Part shown: piece by piece, positions 1-4,684 of the stretch
Numbering within the stretch: the first letter of the stretch is position 1
Layout: each line of letters begins with the position of its first letter
NCBI GenBank assembly: GCA_007128755.1
Contig: SKWV01000077.1
Span: forward strand, 1-6,324
DNA: 6,324 bases
Origin: Trueperaceae bacterium
GTDB taxonomy: Bacteria > Deinococcota > Deinococci > Deinococcales > Trueperaceae
Direction of reading: 5' to 3'
Translations under genes and position numbers: made by a program
Notes under the pieces: model-generated
Told to the model about the DNA's origin: nothing
Seen by the model: only the letters and a program-made list of their open reading frames with translations
The model's database searches: none

Positions 1-141
1 GAGATCCCCGTCCCGGGCCGCCTCGAGCGGGCGGTGCGGGTGATGCTGCAGATCAACACCACCAAGCGGCAGGAGGAGATCCGCCACGTGTACCTGCGCG
101 GCGCCGTGGTGCTGCGGCCGGACCTGGTGAGCGCCCAGTAG
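1..141 (+). CDS. 3' end of an unidentified protein-coding gene (partial)
   Basis: An open frame enters from the left edge and ends at TAG (139-141), giving the last 46 residues. The segment is arginine-rich and ends in an alternating hydrophobic stretch, YLRGAVVLRPDLV, then SAQ. Codons are strongly G/C-ending in the third position, like the other genes here, which supports real coding. I do not recognise the family with confidence. The 'VVLRPDL' tail after a helix faintly recalls the C-terminus of patatin-like phospholipases, but no catalytic motif lies inside the window, so this is only a suggestion. It converges on tldE, with 64 bases between the stop codons. Confidence 0.65.
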   Translation, partial: EIPVPGRLERAVRVMLQINTTKRQEEIRHVYLRGAVVLRPDLVSAQ

Positions 142-146
142 AGCCT

Positions 147-183
147 CGGGACACGGACGCGCCTCACGGCGATCCGTGTCCCG
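147..183. terminator. Hairpin between convergent genes, likely bidirectional terminator
   Basis: A perfect 11-bp inverted repeat (CGGGACACGGA at 147-157, TCCGTGTCCCG at 173-183) flanks a 15-base loop. The loop can add three more pairs (CGC 158-160 with GCG 169-171). It begins 5 bases after the stop of the left-hand gene and lies 22 bases past the tldE stop, as expected for a terminator shared by convergent genes. Neither strand has a proper T-tract after the stem, so it may be a weak intrinsic terminator or simply a 3'-end stabilising structure. Confidence 0.6.
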
Positions 184-205
184 TCGCCGATGCCCCGGCT
201 GCCGA

Positions 206-1516
206 CTACGCTCCGGAGAACGAGAGGTCGTCGAGGGCGATCATCGGCGCGCGCACCAGGTTGGACATCGGTAGCCACTTGCTCTCGGCGCCGATCTCGT
301 CGATGCGCTCCAAGAGCGAGAACAGGTTGAACGACAGGGCGAAGTTCTCGACCGGCCGCGTCTCGCCGCCCTCGACGCGCAGCCCGAGCCCCTGCAGCGA
401 CGCGTCGCCCGTGATCGGGTTCGCGCCGGCGTGCACGCCCATGAGGTCGGTGACGATGACCCCGTCGGTGAGCTCGACGCCGGCGCCCGTCTCCAGCATG
501 AAGTTGCTGGGCGCGACGCCGAGGGTGGAGGCGTACGAGCGTGAGGCGTGCCCGGTGTTCGGCTGACCGGTGCGCCTGGCGGTGTCGCTGTTGTGCAGGA
601 ACGAGCGCAGCACGCCTCGGGAGACGATCTCCGTGCGGCGCGCCGGCGTGCCCTCGGCGTCGAAGGGCCGGCTGGCCGGACCGTCCGGCAGCGTCGGGTC
701 GTCGACGATGCTCACGAGGTCGCTGGCGATGCGCGCGCCGAGCTTCCCGGCGAGCCGCGACTTGCCTTCGGCCAGCGTCTTGCCCGAGAGGCTGTAGAGC
801 AGCAGCCCGAGCAGCGCCCCCGTGACCTCGCTCTCGAAGTACGCGCGGTAGCGTCCCGTGGGCAGGGGTGTGGCGCCCAGGTGTCGCCCCACGCGCCTCA
901 AGATCGACTGCGTCGTGCGGCCGGGGTCGAGCGCGTGGAACTCCTTGGAGAAGTCGACGTCCCAGCCTTGCTTGGTGCTGTCGCCTCGTTTCATGACGGG
1001 GCTGGCGGCGTAGTACGCGTAGCCGTTGCGGTAGCCGCCGTCGGCCCCGAGGGTCGAGCCGATGACGGCCTGCGTCTCGGTCTCCGCGTACGACGCGAAG
1101 GCGATGGCGTCGACGCGGGCGTCGGCGCGGAGGCCGGCCTCGAGGCTCTTGATGCCGGCGACCTTCTGCTCGACCGGTGCGGAGAGCCCCTCGCCCAGGA
1201 GGTCGTGCCGGCCGAGCGCGCGTCCTTCGAGCATCACGGCGCCCTCGCCCGCCTGGAGCGCCGCGTTCTCGATCGCCTCGTCGAGGACCCAGGTGAGGCT
1301 CTCCTCGTCGAGCGACTCCGTCGAGGCGTAGCCCACCTTGCCGTCGATCACGGCCCGGACGCCGACGCCGCCCTGGGTGGCGTGCGTGAGCTCCGCGATG
1401 CGACCGTCGTGCATCGAGACGGAGAGTCGGCGCTGTGCGTTCGCGAGCACCTCGACGTCGACGGAGCGCGCCCGCGCCTGGCTCACGAGGTAGTCCTTCG
1501 CCTGTTCGAAGGTCAT
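206..1516 (-). CDS. tldE: TldE/PmbA-type metalloprotease subunit
   Basis: Encodes 436 aa, close to the usual length of TldE/PmbA. In characterised bacteria TldE forms a cytoplasmic heterodimer with TldD. It lacks the zinc ligands itself but helps build the active-site channel, and the pair degrades or trims unfolded peptides, including the microcin B17 leader and the CcdA antitoxin in E. coli. Visible family signatures are the N-terminal DGRIAELTHATQGGVGVR segment (37-54), SRPFDAEGTPARRTEIV (282-298), FLHNSDTARRTGQPNTGHA (306-324) and the C-terminal GANPITGDASLQGLGLRVEGGE block (364-385). No HEXXXH motif is present, as expected for this subunit. The ATG at 1516 overlaps the tldD stop as ATGA and has GGAGG six bases upstream, so translation is probably coupled. 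The same frame stays open upstream to about 2926, but that part is a shadow of tldD, not a fused domain. Confidence 0.95.
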   Translation of the reverse strand: MTFEQAKDYLVSQARARSVDVEVLANAQRRLSVSMHDGRIAELTHATQGGVGVRAVIDGKVGYASTESLDEESLTWVLDEAIENAALQAGEGAVMLEGRALGRHDLLGEGLSAPVEQKVAGIKSLEAGLRADARVDAIAFASYAETETQAVIGSTLGADGGYRNGYAYYAASPVMKRGDSTKQGWDVDFSKEFHALDPGRTTQSILRRVGRHLGATPLPTGRYRAYFESEVTGALLGLLLYSLSGKTLAEGKSRLAGKLGARIASDLVSIVDDPTLPDGPASRPFDAEGTPARRTEIVSRGVLRSFLHNSDTARRTGQPNTGHASRSYASTLGVAPSNFMLETGAGVELTDGVIVTDLMGVHAGANPITGDASLQGLGLRVEGGETRPVENFALSFNLFSLLERIDEIGAESKWLPMSNLVRAPMIALDDLSFSGA

Positions 1517-2910
1517 GCTTCGCCTCCCACGACGATCTCGCTCACGCGGAGGTGAGGTTGGCCGACCTCGACGGGGAGGGACCCCGATCGGCTGCCGCAC
1601 ATGCCGGGCGACGTGGTCAGGTCGTCCGACACGGCGTCGACCTTCATGATCGTGTCGGGGCCCTTCCCGACCAGCATCGCCCCCCTCACGCTCTCCTCGA
1701 TGCGGCCGTCGCGGATCATGTAGCCCTCCGTGACGGCGAAGTTGTACTCCCCCGATCCGGGCATGACCTGGCCTCCGCCGAGCGCCTTGGCGTAGAGCCC
1801 GCGCTCGATGCCGGCGAAGAGGTCGTCGCGGGGCGTCTCGCCCGGCGTGATGAAGGTGTTGCGCATGCGCGAGGTGGGGGCGAAGGTGTAGTCCTGGCGT
1901 CGGCCCGAGCCGGTGGGCCGGTAGCCCGTCTGCAGCGCCCCCAAGCGATCGACCATGTAGCTGACCAGGATGCCGCGGTCGATCAGGACGGTGCGCTCGG
2001 TGGGCGCGGCCTCGTCGTCGAACTCCGACGAGCCCCAGCCGTTCGGCGTGGTGCCGTCGTCGACGTAGGTGACGACGGGCGACGCGACCCGTTCGCCCAC
2101 CTTGTCGGTGAGCACCGAGGCCTTGCGGGCGACGGCGGTGGTCTCCACCAGGTGCCCCAGCGCCTCGTGGAAGATGACCCCGCCGAAGGCGTTGCCGATC
2201 ACCACCGGCATGGTGCCCGCGGGGGCCGGCTTGCCGCGGAGGTTCGCCATCGCCTGCTCGCCCGCCACGCGCCCGATGTCGGCGGCCGGGTGGCGGTCGA
2301 AGAGCTCCAGCCCCATGGAGAGGCCGGGGCCGTGGTGCCCCGTCTGCGTCTGGTCGCCATCGGTGGCGATGGCGCTCGCCACGCAGCGGGTGCGGACCCG
2401 CCGGTCGGTGACCCAGGCGCCCTCGCTGTTGGCGACGAGGACGTCTTGCTCCCACTCGAGCAGGCGGCCCTCGACCTGCCGCACGGGCGGTTCGACGCGT
2501 GCGCCGGCGTCGAGCTCGCGCAGCCGCTCGAGGCGCCATCCCTTGTCGCGCTCGTCGAACGTGACCAGCGGCGCGTGGAGCCCGGTGGCGCTCGCTCGGC
2601 GCAGGTCGAGGCCGCCGCGGCCGGCGGCGTCGACCCGGCCGGTCTCGCCGTCGCGGAGACGGAGCAGCGTCTCGACGAGGGCGCCCAGCGACGCATCGCT
2701 CAGGTCGTTCGTGAAGGCGTAGACGACGTCGGTGCCGAAGAAGAGGCGCAGGCCGCCGCCGAACTCGATGGCGCTGTTGGCCTCCTCGACCTTGGCGTCG
2801 ATGGTCCGGAGGGAGCGGCGTCGCCAGCGCTCGACGTAGAGTTCGGCGAAGTCGGCGCCGCCGGTGCGGGCGGTCGTCAAGACGGTCTCGGCCGTAGCAG
2901 GCGTGATCAT
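1513..2910 (-). CDS. tldD: TldD-type zinc metalloprotease subunit
   Basis: Encodes 465 aa, the typical TldD length. TldD is the catalytic zinc-binding half of the cytoplasmic TldD/TldE protease (peptidase family U62). The active-site motif HEALGH is at residues 248-253, preceded by GNAFGGVIF and followed by E256. The conserved C-terminal cysteine segment is present (MCGSRSGSLPVEVGQP, C438), so the site looks intact. Other family features are the N-terminal FAELYVERW and KVEEANSAIEFGGGLRLF stretches, SSEFDDEAAPTERTVLIDRGIL (295-316) and the GGGQVMPGSGEYNF block (378-391). The start is well fixed: an in-frame TAG lies at 2920-2922, four codons before the ATG, and no other start codon lies between. 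tldE follows with a 4-base overlap, forming a two-gene operon. There is no Shine-Dalgarno, and a TANNNT hexamer six bases before the ATG suggests a leaderless mRNA. Confidence 0.96.
   Translation of the reverse strand: MITPATAETVLTTARTGGADFAELYVERWRRRSLRTIDAKVEEANSAIEFGGGLRLFFGTDVVYAFTNDLSDASLGALVETLLRLRDGETGRVDAAGRGGLDLRRASATGLHAPLVTFDERDKGWRLERLRELDAGARVEPPVRQVEGRLLEWEQDVLVANSEGAWVTDRRVRTRCVASAIATDGDQTQTGHHGPGLSMGLELFDRHPAADIGRVAGEQAMANLRGKPAPAGTMPVVIGNAFGGVIFHEALGHLVETTAVARKASVLTDKVGERVASPVVTYVDDGTTPNGWGSSEFDDEAAPTERTVLIDRGILVSYMVDRLGALQTGYRPTGSGRRQDYTFAPTSRMRNTFITPGETPRDDLFAGIERGLYAKALGGGQVMPGSGEYNFAVTEGYMIRDGRIEESVRGAMLVGKGPDTIMKVDAVSDDLTTSPGMCGSRSGSLPVEVGQPHLRVSEIVVGGEA
1523..1527 (-). 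promoter_or_regulatory. Shine-Dalgarno of tldE inside the end of tldD
   Basis: GGAGG on the minus strand lies six bases before the tldE ATG, within the last codons of tldD (Gly-Gly of VVGGEA). It supports the 1516 start and contrasts with tldD itself, which has no such sequence. Confidence 0.75.
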
Positions 2911-2916
2911 GACGGC

Positions 2917-2922
2917 ACGCTA
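2917..2922 (-). promoter_or_regulatory. Candidate -10 box of a leaderless tldD transcript
   Basis: TAGCGT on the minus strand fits TANNNT and is separated from the tldD ATG by exactly six bases, which would place the transcription start on the A of the start codon. No good -35 hexamer is visible at 16-18 bases upstream (cggtag at 17), so this rests on the -10 and its position. Confidence 0.4.
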
Positions 2923-3022
2923 CCACGCTGCATCACGTTCTACCGATGCTGGCGCCCGCGTCCCTCGCCGGAAGATCGCCGATCGACGATCGAGACGAGG
3001 CTCGACGCGGCACGACACGTCG

Positions 3023-3051
3023 CCGGCCGGTTCGTCGTGGGAACCGGCCGG
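3023..3051. terminator. Strong GC-rich hairpin in the gap between the 33-codon ORF and tldD
   Basis: A perfect 11-bp inverted repeat (CCGGCCGGTTC at 3023-3033 and GAACCGGCCGG at 3041-3051) encloses a 7-base loop. It lies about 50 bases past the stop of the 33-codon ORF and about 110 bases before tldD, so it fits a terminator separating those units on the minus strand. No T-tract follows on the minus strand, so Rho-independent termination is uncertain. I see no other supported gene in the remainder of the 2911-3100 gap. Confidence 0.5.
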
Positions 3052-3100
3052 GGCACGCCTGGATCTGGGATCGTGCGGGGATGGTGCGCGTCGCGCGCCG

Positions 3101-3202
3101 TTAGGAACGTGGTTTCTTCATGTTCGCCAGCAGCGCCGTCTGCCGCAGTGCGGCGAGGCGCTCGGTGGCGATGATGCTGATCGCGTGCGGGCTCAAGAAC
3201 AT
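3101..3202 (-). CDS. Small ORF, 33 aa, with strong promoter and ribosome-binding site
   Basis: ATG at 3202 to TAA at 3101-3103, encoding 33 residues. It begins MFLSPHAISII, continues through a probable amphipathic helix (ATERLAALRQTALLANM) and ends in a basic tail (KKPRS). There are no cysteines, signal peptide or transmembrane segment. The case for it being real is its upstream region: GGAGG six bases before the ATG and a TTGACA-17-TACACT promoter just beyond. The layout 'aromatic/His-Pro near the start, then E-R-x-x-x-L-R-x-x-A' recalls very short uncharacterised proteins I associate with high-GC bacteria, but I cannot name a family. It lies downstream of the ArsR gene and upstream of tldDE on the same strand. 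Its promoter carries the same motif as the ArsR gene's own start region, so it is probably a direct target of that regulator. Function is unknown; a peptide substrate, a regulatory peptide or a leader peptide are all possible. Confidence 0.6.
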   Translation of the reverse strand: MFLSPHAISIIATERLAALRQTALLANMKKPRS

Positions 3203-3208
3203 CGCTGA

Positions 3209-3213
3209 CCTCC
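3209..3213 (-). promoter_or_regulatory. Shine-Dalgarno of the 33-codon ORF
   Basis: GGAGG on the minus strand, six bases before the ATG at 3202. It is a near-consensus ribosome-binding site and one of only two clear ones in the window (the other serves tldE). It overlaps the right arm (minus-strand reading) of the CTCCGATA/TATCGGAG palindrome. Confidence 0.65.
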
Positions 3214-3232
3214 GATATGAAGTGTATCGGAG
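3210..3232. repeat. Perfect 8-bp inverted repeat over the -10 and start point of the 33-codon ORF
   Basis: Arms CTCCGATA (3210-3217) and TATCGGAG (3225-3232) flank 7 bases. The repeat covers the -10 hexamer, the predicted transcription start and the ribosome-binding site, so a protein bound here would block transcription. It shares a CCGAT half with the ATCGG-N6-CCGAT motif at 3226-3241, so the promoter carries three CCGAT/ATCGG units (3212-3216, 3226-3230, 3237-3241). Which pairing is used is unknown. Confidence 0.6.
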
Positions 3233-3249
3233 TATGCCGATGATGTCAA
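3221..3249 (-). promoter_or_regulatory. Sigma70-type promoter of the 33-codon ORF
   Basis: On the minus strand a perfect -35 TTGACA (3249-3244) is followed after exactly 17 bases by a -10 TACACT (3226-3221, four of six consensus positions). Transcription would start near 3214, leaving a leader of about 12 bases that just contains GGAGG. This is the best promoter in the window and lies in the 87-base gap after the ArsR gene. Confidence 0.7.
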
Positions 3250-3250
3250 G
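3226..3250. promoter_or_regulatory. Candidate operator for the ArsR-type regulator, copy 1
   Basis: On the plus strand ATCGG, six bases, then CCGATGATGTCAAG. The copy at 4341-4365 has the same architecture (ATCGG, six bases, CCGATGATATCAGG): all five bases of the first block and 12 of 14 of the second agree. Here it covers the -35, spacer and start of the -10 of the 33-codon ORF's promoter, a position suited to repression. Assignment to the ArsR protein is inferred from proximity. Confidence 0.55.
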
Positions 3251-3289
3251 CCCCTATGCATGCGCGTTCGACGATGAAGCCGAGCGCCG

Positions 3290-4342
3290 TCAGTCGAGCA
3301 GCGTCGTGTCGAGTTCCTGCAGCAACTGGCGGACGCCCTCGCGCTCCAGCGAGTAGAACGACTTGTTGCCGTGCCGCTCGACGCAGACCAGTCCCGCCTC
3401 CCGAAGCAGCTTGAGGTGCCCCGACAGCGTCGGCTGCGACACGCCGATCTGCTCGGCCAAGTCACCCACGGTCATGCGCATCGTCGAGAAGCGGCCGACG
3501 AGCGCCAGCGCCAGCAGCCGCGTGGGATCGGCCAGCGCCTTGACGCGCTGGGCGAGCGACGTCACCTGCTGTGCGGTGCGCTCGAACACGGTCTCGCTCT
3601 GCAGGCCGAAGCCGACGTAGTAGCCGTCGTCGACCCGGAAGTTGAAGCCACCGCTCGACGCGAAGTAGAGCGGGATCACCACGATGCGGCCGCGCTGCTC
3701 ACGGTCTCGTATGCCGTGCGCCGCCTGCTCGAAGCGCGTGAAGTGGTGCGGCGGCAGGGACTCGAGGACGCTCTGCGTGCGCTCGAACGTCGCCTGGAAG
3801 GCCGCCACCGCGGCCTCGACCATCTCGCGCCCCTCGCGCTGCCACGCCGGCGAGAGGGCGTCCCACAGCCGCGTCACCAGCTCCCGCAGCTCCGCGGCGA
3901 CGCGTTCCTCGGCGAACCGTGCGACGCTGCCGCGGAACGTGGCCTCGCGCGCCGCGTGGTCGTCGCCCTCGACCACGTCGTCGCCGGTGTCGGTGCCGCC
4001 CTCCAGGAAGCGGCGGGGGAGGGAGCCGAGGTCGCGGATGAACCGCTCGGGCCCGGCGTCGCGCTCGTAGTCGTAGCGCGCGGCGAGCACGAGCAGCATC
4101 GGACCCAGGTCGTCGACGCCGTGACGCGCCCCGAACGCCCGCAGCGACCGCACGAGCTCGCCCTGCTCGTCGAGCAGCGGCGCCACCCAGCCCACGTCGT
4201 GGTCTCGGGAGTCGACGTCGTCGACGCGGACGAGCAGGTAGTGGACGGCGTAGGCCAGCTCGAGGACGGGCGACGCCGTGCACAGCACCCGTGCCGACTC
4301 GCGGCCGGGCGCTTGGAAGGTGAGGATCGTGTCGCTATTCAT
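3290..4342 (-). CDS. ArsR-family winged-helix regulator with long N-terminal domain
   Basis: Encodes 350 aa, about three times the length of a simple ArsR/SmtB protein. The C-terminal 85 residues are a clear ArsR winged helix: VKALADPTRLLALALVGR (267-284), TVGDLAEQIG (291-300), recognition helix VSQPTLSGHLKLLREAGLV (301-319) and wing VERHGNKSFYSL (321-332). The metal-binding ELCVCDL motif of ArsR is absent (TVGDLAE at that place), and only two cysteines exist (C21, C320), so classical arsenic/zinc sensing is unlikely. Residues 1-250 form a mostly helical domain whose start (SPVLELAYAVHYLL, 24-37) recalls the effector domain (DUF5937-like) of other long ArsR proteins; an acidic linker lies at about 115-132. 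It follows the 100-aa gene by 18 bases and precedes the 33-codon ORF. A palindrome spans its start codon, so autorepression is likely. The inducer is unknown. Confidence 0.88.
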   Translation of the reverse strand: MNSDTILTFQAPGRESARVLCTASPVLELAYAVHYLLVRVDDVDSRDHDVGWVAPLLDEQGELVRSLRAFGARHGVDDLGPMLLVLAARYDYERDAGPERFIRDLGSLPRRFLEGGTDTGDDVVEGDDHAAREATFRGSVARFAEERVAAELRELVTRLWDALSPAWQREGREMVEAAVAAFQATFERTQSVLESLPPHHFTRFEQAAHGIRDREQRGRIVVIPLYFASSGGFNFRVDDGYYVGFGLQSETVFERTAQQVTSLAQRVKALADPTRLLALALVGRFSTMRMTVGDLAEQIGVSQPTLSGHLKLLREAGLVCVERHGNKSFYSLEREGVRQLLQELDTTLLD

Positions 4343-4365
4343 CGGTCGTTACCGATGATATCAGG
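4339..4365. promoter_or_regulatory. Candidate autoregulatory operator over the ArsR gene start, copy 2
   Basis: A perfect 8-bp inverted repeat, TCATCGGT (4339-4346) and ACCGATGA (4351-4358), separated by CGTT. It includes the ATG of the ArsR gene (4342-4340) and extends through the preceding -10-like element. The extended motif ATCGG-N6-CCGATGATATCAGG (4341-4365) is the counterpart of the one at 3226-3250. Binding here would block both initiation at the ArsR gene and elongation from the 100-aa gene upstream. Confidence 0.6.
4355..4363 (-). promoter_or_regulatory. Extended -10 promoter element for the ArsR gene
   Basis: TGATATCAT on the minus strand fits the extended -10 pattern TGnTATNAT. 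Its first three bases are the stop codon of the 100-aa gene. Transcription would start near 4348, only about five bases before the ArsR ATG, so the mRNA would be nearly leaderless; no Shine-Dalgarno is seen. No good -35 is visible, as is allowed for extended -10 promoters. Confidence 0.45.
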
Positions 4366-4663
4366 TCGAGCGCGCGTCGTCGTCCTTCCACTCCGACACC
4401 GGGATCAGCTCGCCGCCGTCGACGACCGCCTGGGTCACCTTGTGGCCGCGGTTCGTGTTGATCTCCAGCGTCGCCTGATCGAGCGTCTTGGAGCCGATCA
4501 ACTGCTTCCGGATGTAGTACCCGCCGGCGACGGTGCTCATCTCGCTCGTCTTGGAGAGTCGAACCTTGATGATCTCGCCGCTGCGCGACGTGCGCACGCG
4601 GCACCAGAGGGCTTGGCCGTCGTCGCGAAAGCGCGGGTCCTGTCGCCGAAAGAGTCCGAACAT
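4361..4663 (-). CDS. Conserved-looking 100-aa protein of unknown function
   Basis: Encodes 100 aa, beginning MFGLFRRQDPRF and ending SEWKDDDARST. The body alternates short strands (ALWCRVRT, EIIKVRL, GGYYIRKQLIGS, QATLEINTN, AVVDGGELI), suggesting a small beta-rich soluble protein; there is no signal peptide or membrane segment. From memory the pattern 'GE-I-K/R-V-R ... Y-x-I/L-R-K ... GS ... GGE ... EW' resembles a family of small uncharacterised proteins in Chloroflexota/Deinococcota, in which CxxC often precedes the GE. Here that site reads T25-S-R-S28, so a metal knuckle would be missing. I cannot verify this. ATG 4663 is the only sensible start: the frame stays open upstream but offers no nearby ATG, GTG or TTG. 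A TACACT hexamer six bases upstream suggests leaderless expression. Its stop lies 18 bases before the ArsR gene, so they may be cotranscribed. Confidence 0.75.
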   Translation of the reverse strand: MFGLFRRQDPRFRDDGQALWCRVRTSRSGEIIKVRLSKTSEMSTVAGGYYIRKQLIGSKTLDQATLEINTNRGHKVTQAVVDGGELIPVSEWKDDDARST

Positions 4664-4669
4664 GGCCGC

Positions 4670-4675
4670 AGTGTA
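4670..4675 (-). promoter_or_regulatory. Candidate -10 box of the 100-aa gene (leaderless)
   Basis: TACACT on the minus strand, six bases before the ATG at 4663. The spacing puts the transcription start on the A of ATG. The same hexamer serves as the -10 of the 33-codon ORF. No clear -35 is seen upstream, where the DNA is already coding for the divergent kinase. Confidence 0.45.
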
Positions 4676-4679
4676 CCGT
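4674..4679 (+). promoter_or_regulatory. Candidate -10 box of the glycerate kinase gene (leaderless)
   Basis: TACCGT fits TANNNT and ends five bases before the ATG at 4685. It shares the two bases TA (4674-4675) with the opposing -10 of the 100-aa gene, so the two promoters overlap. The bases GAGG at 4680-4683 are too close to the ATG to serve as a normal ribosome-binding site. Confidence 0.4.
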
Positions 4680-4684
4680 GAGGC

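Noticed and set aside
1517..2926. Apparent 906-aa frame joining an arginine-rich N-terminal half to TldE on the minus strand.
   Set aside because: The N-terminal half is tldD read in the wrong frame: arginine/proline-rich low-complexity sequence typical of high-GC shadows. TldE has its own ATG and GGAGG at 1516.
2975..3008. Cluster of GATCG/CGATC repeats upstream of tldD.
   Set aside because: Short, imperfect and of a kind common in high-GC DNA; no regular spacing or larger dyad that would make it a site.
1435..3174. Long plus-strand frame (579 aa) opposite tldD, and a 335-aa one at 548-1555 opposite tldE.
   Set aside because: Both are antisense to complete, motif-bearing protease genes and show no recognisable domain; in DNA this GC-rich long antisense frames are expected.
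3120..3356. Plus-strand frame of 78 aa across the promoter region of the 33-codon ORF.
   Set aside because: It overlaps the end of the ArsR gene and the operator, is rich in Ser/Arg, and has no ribosome-binding site.
3371..4681. Plus-strand frame of 436 aa opposite the ArsR and 100-aa genes.
   Set aside because: Antisense shadow; the minus strand carries an unmistakable winged helix and regulatory sites at its start.
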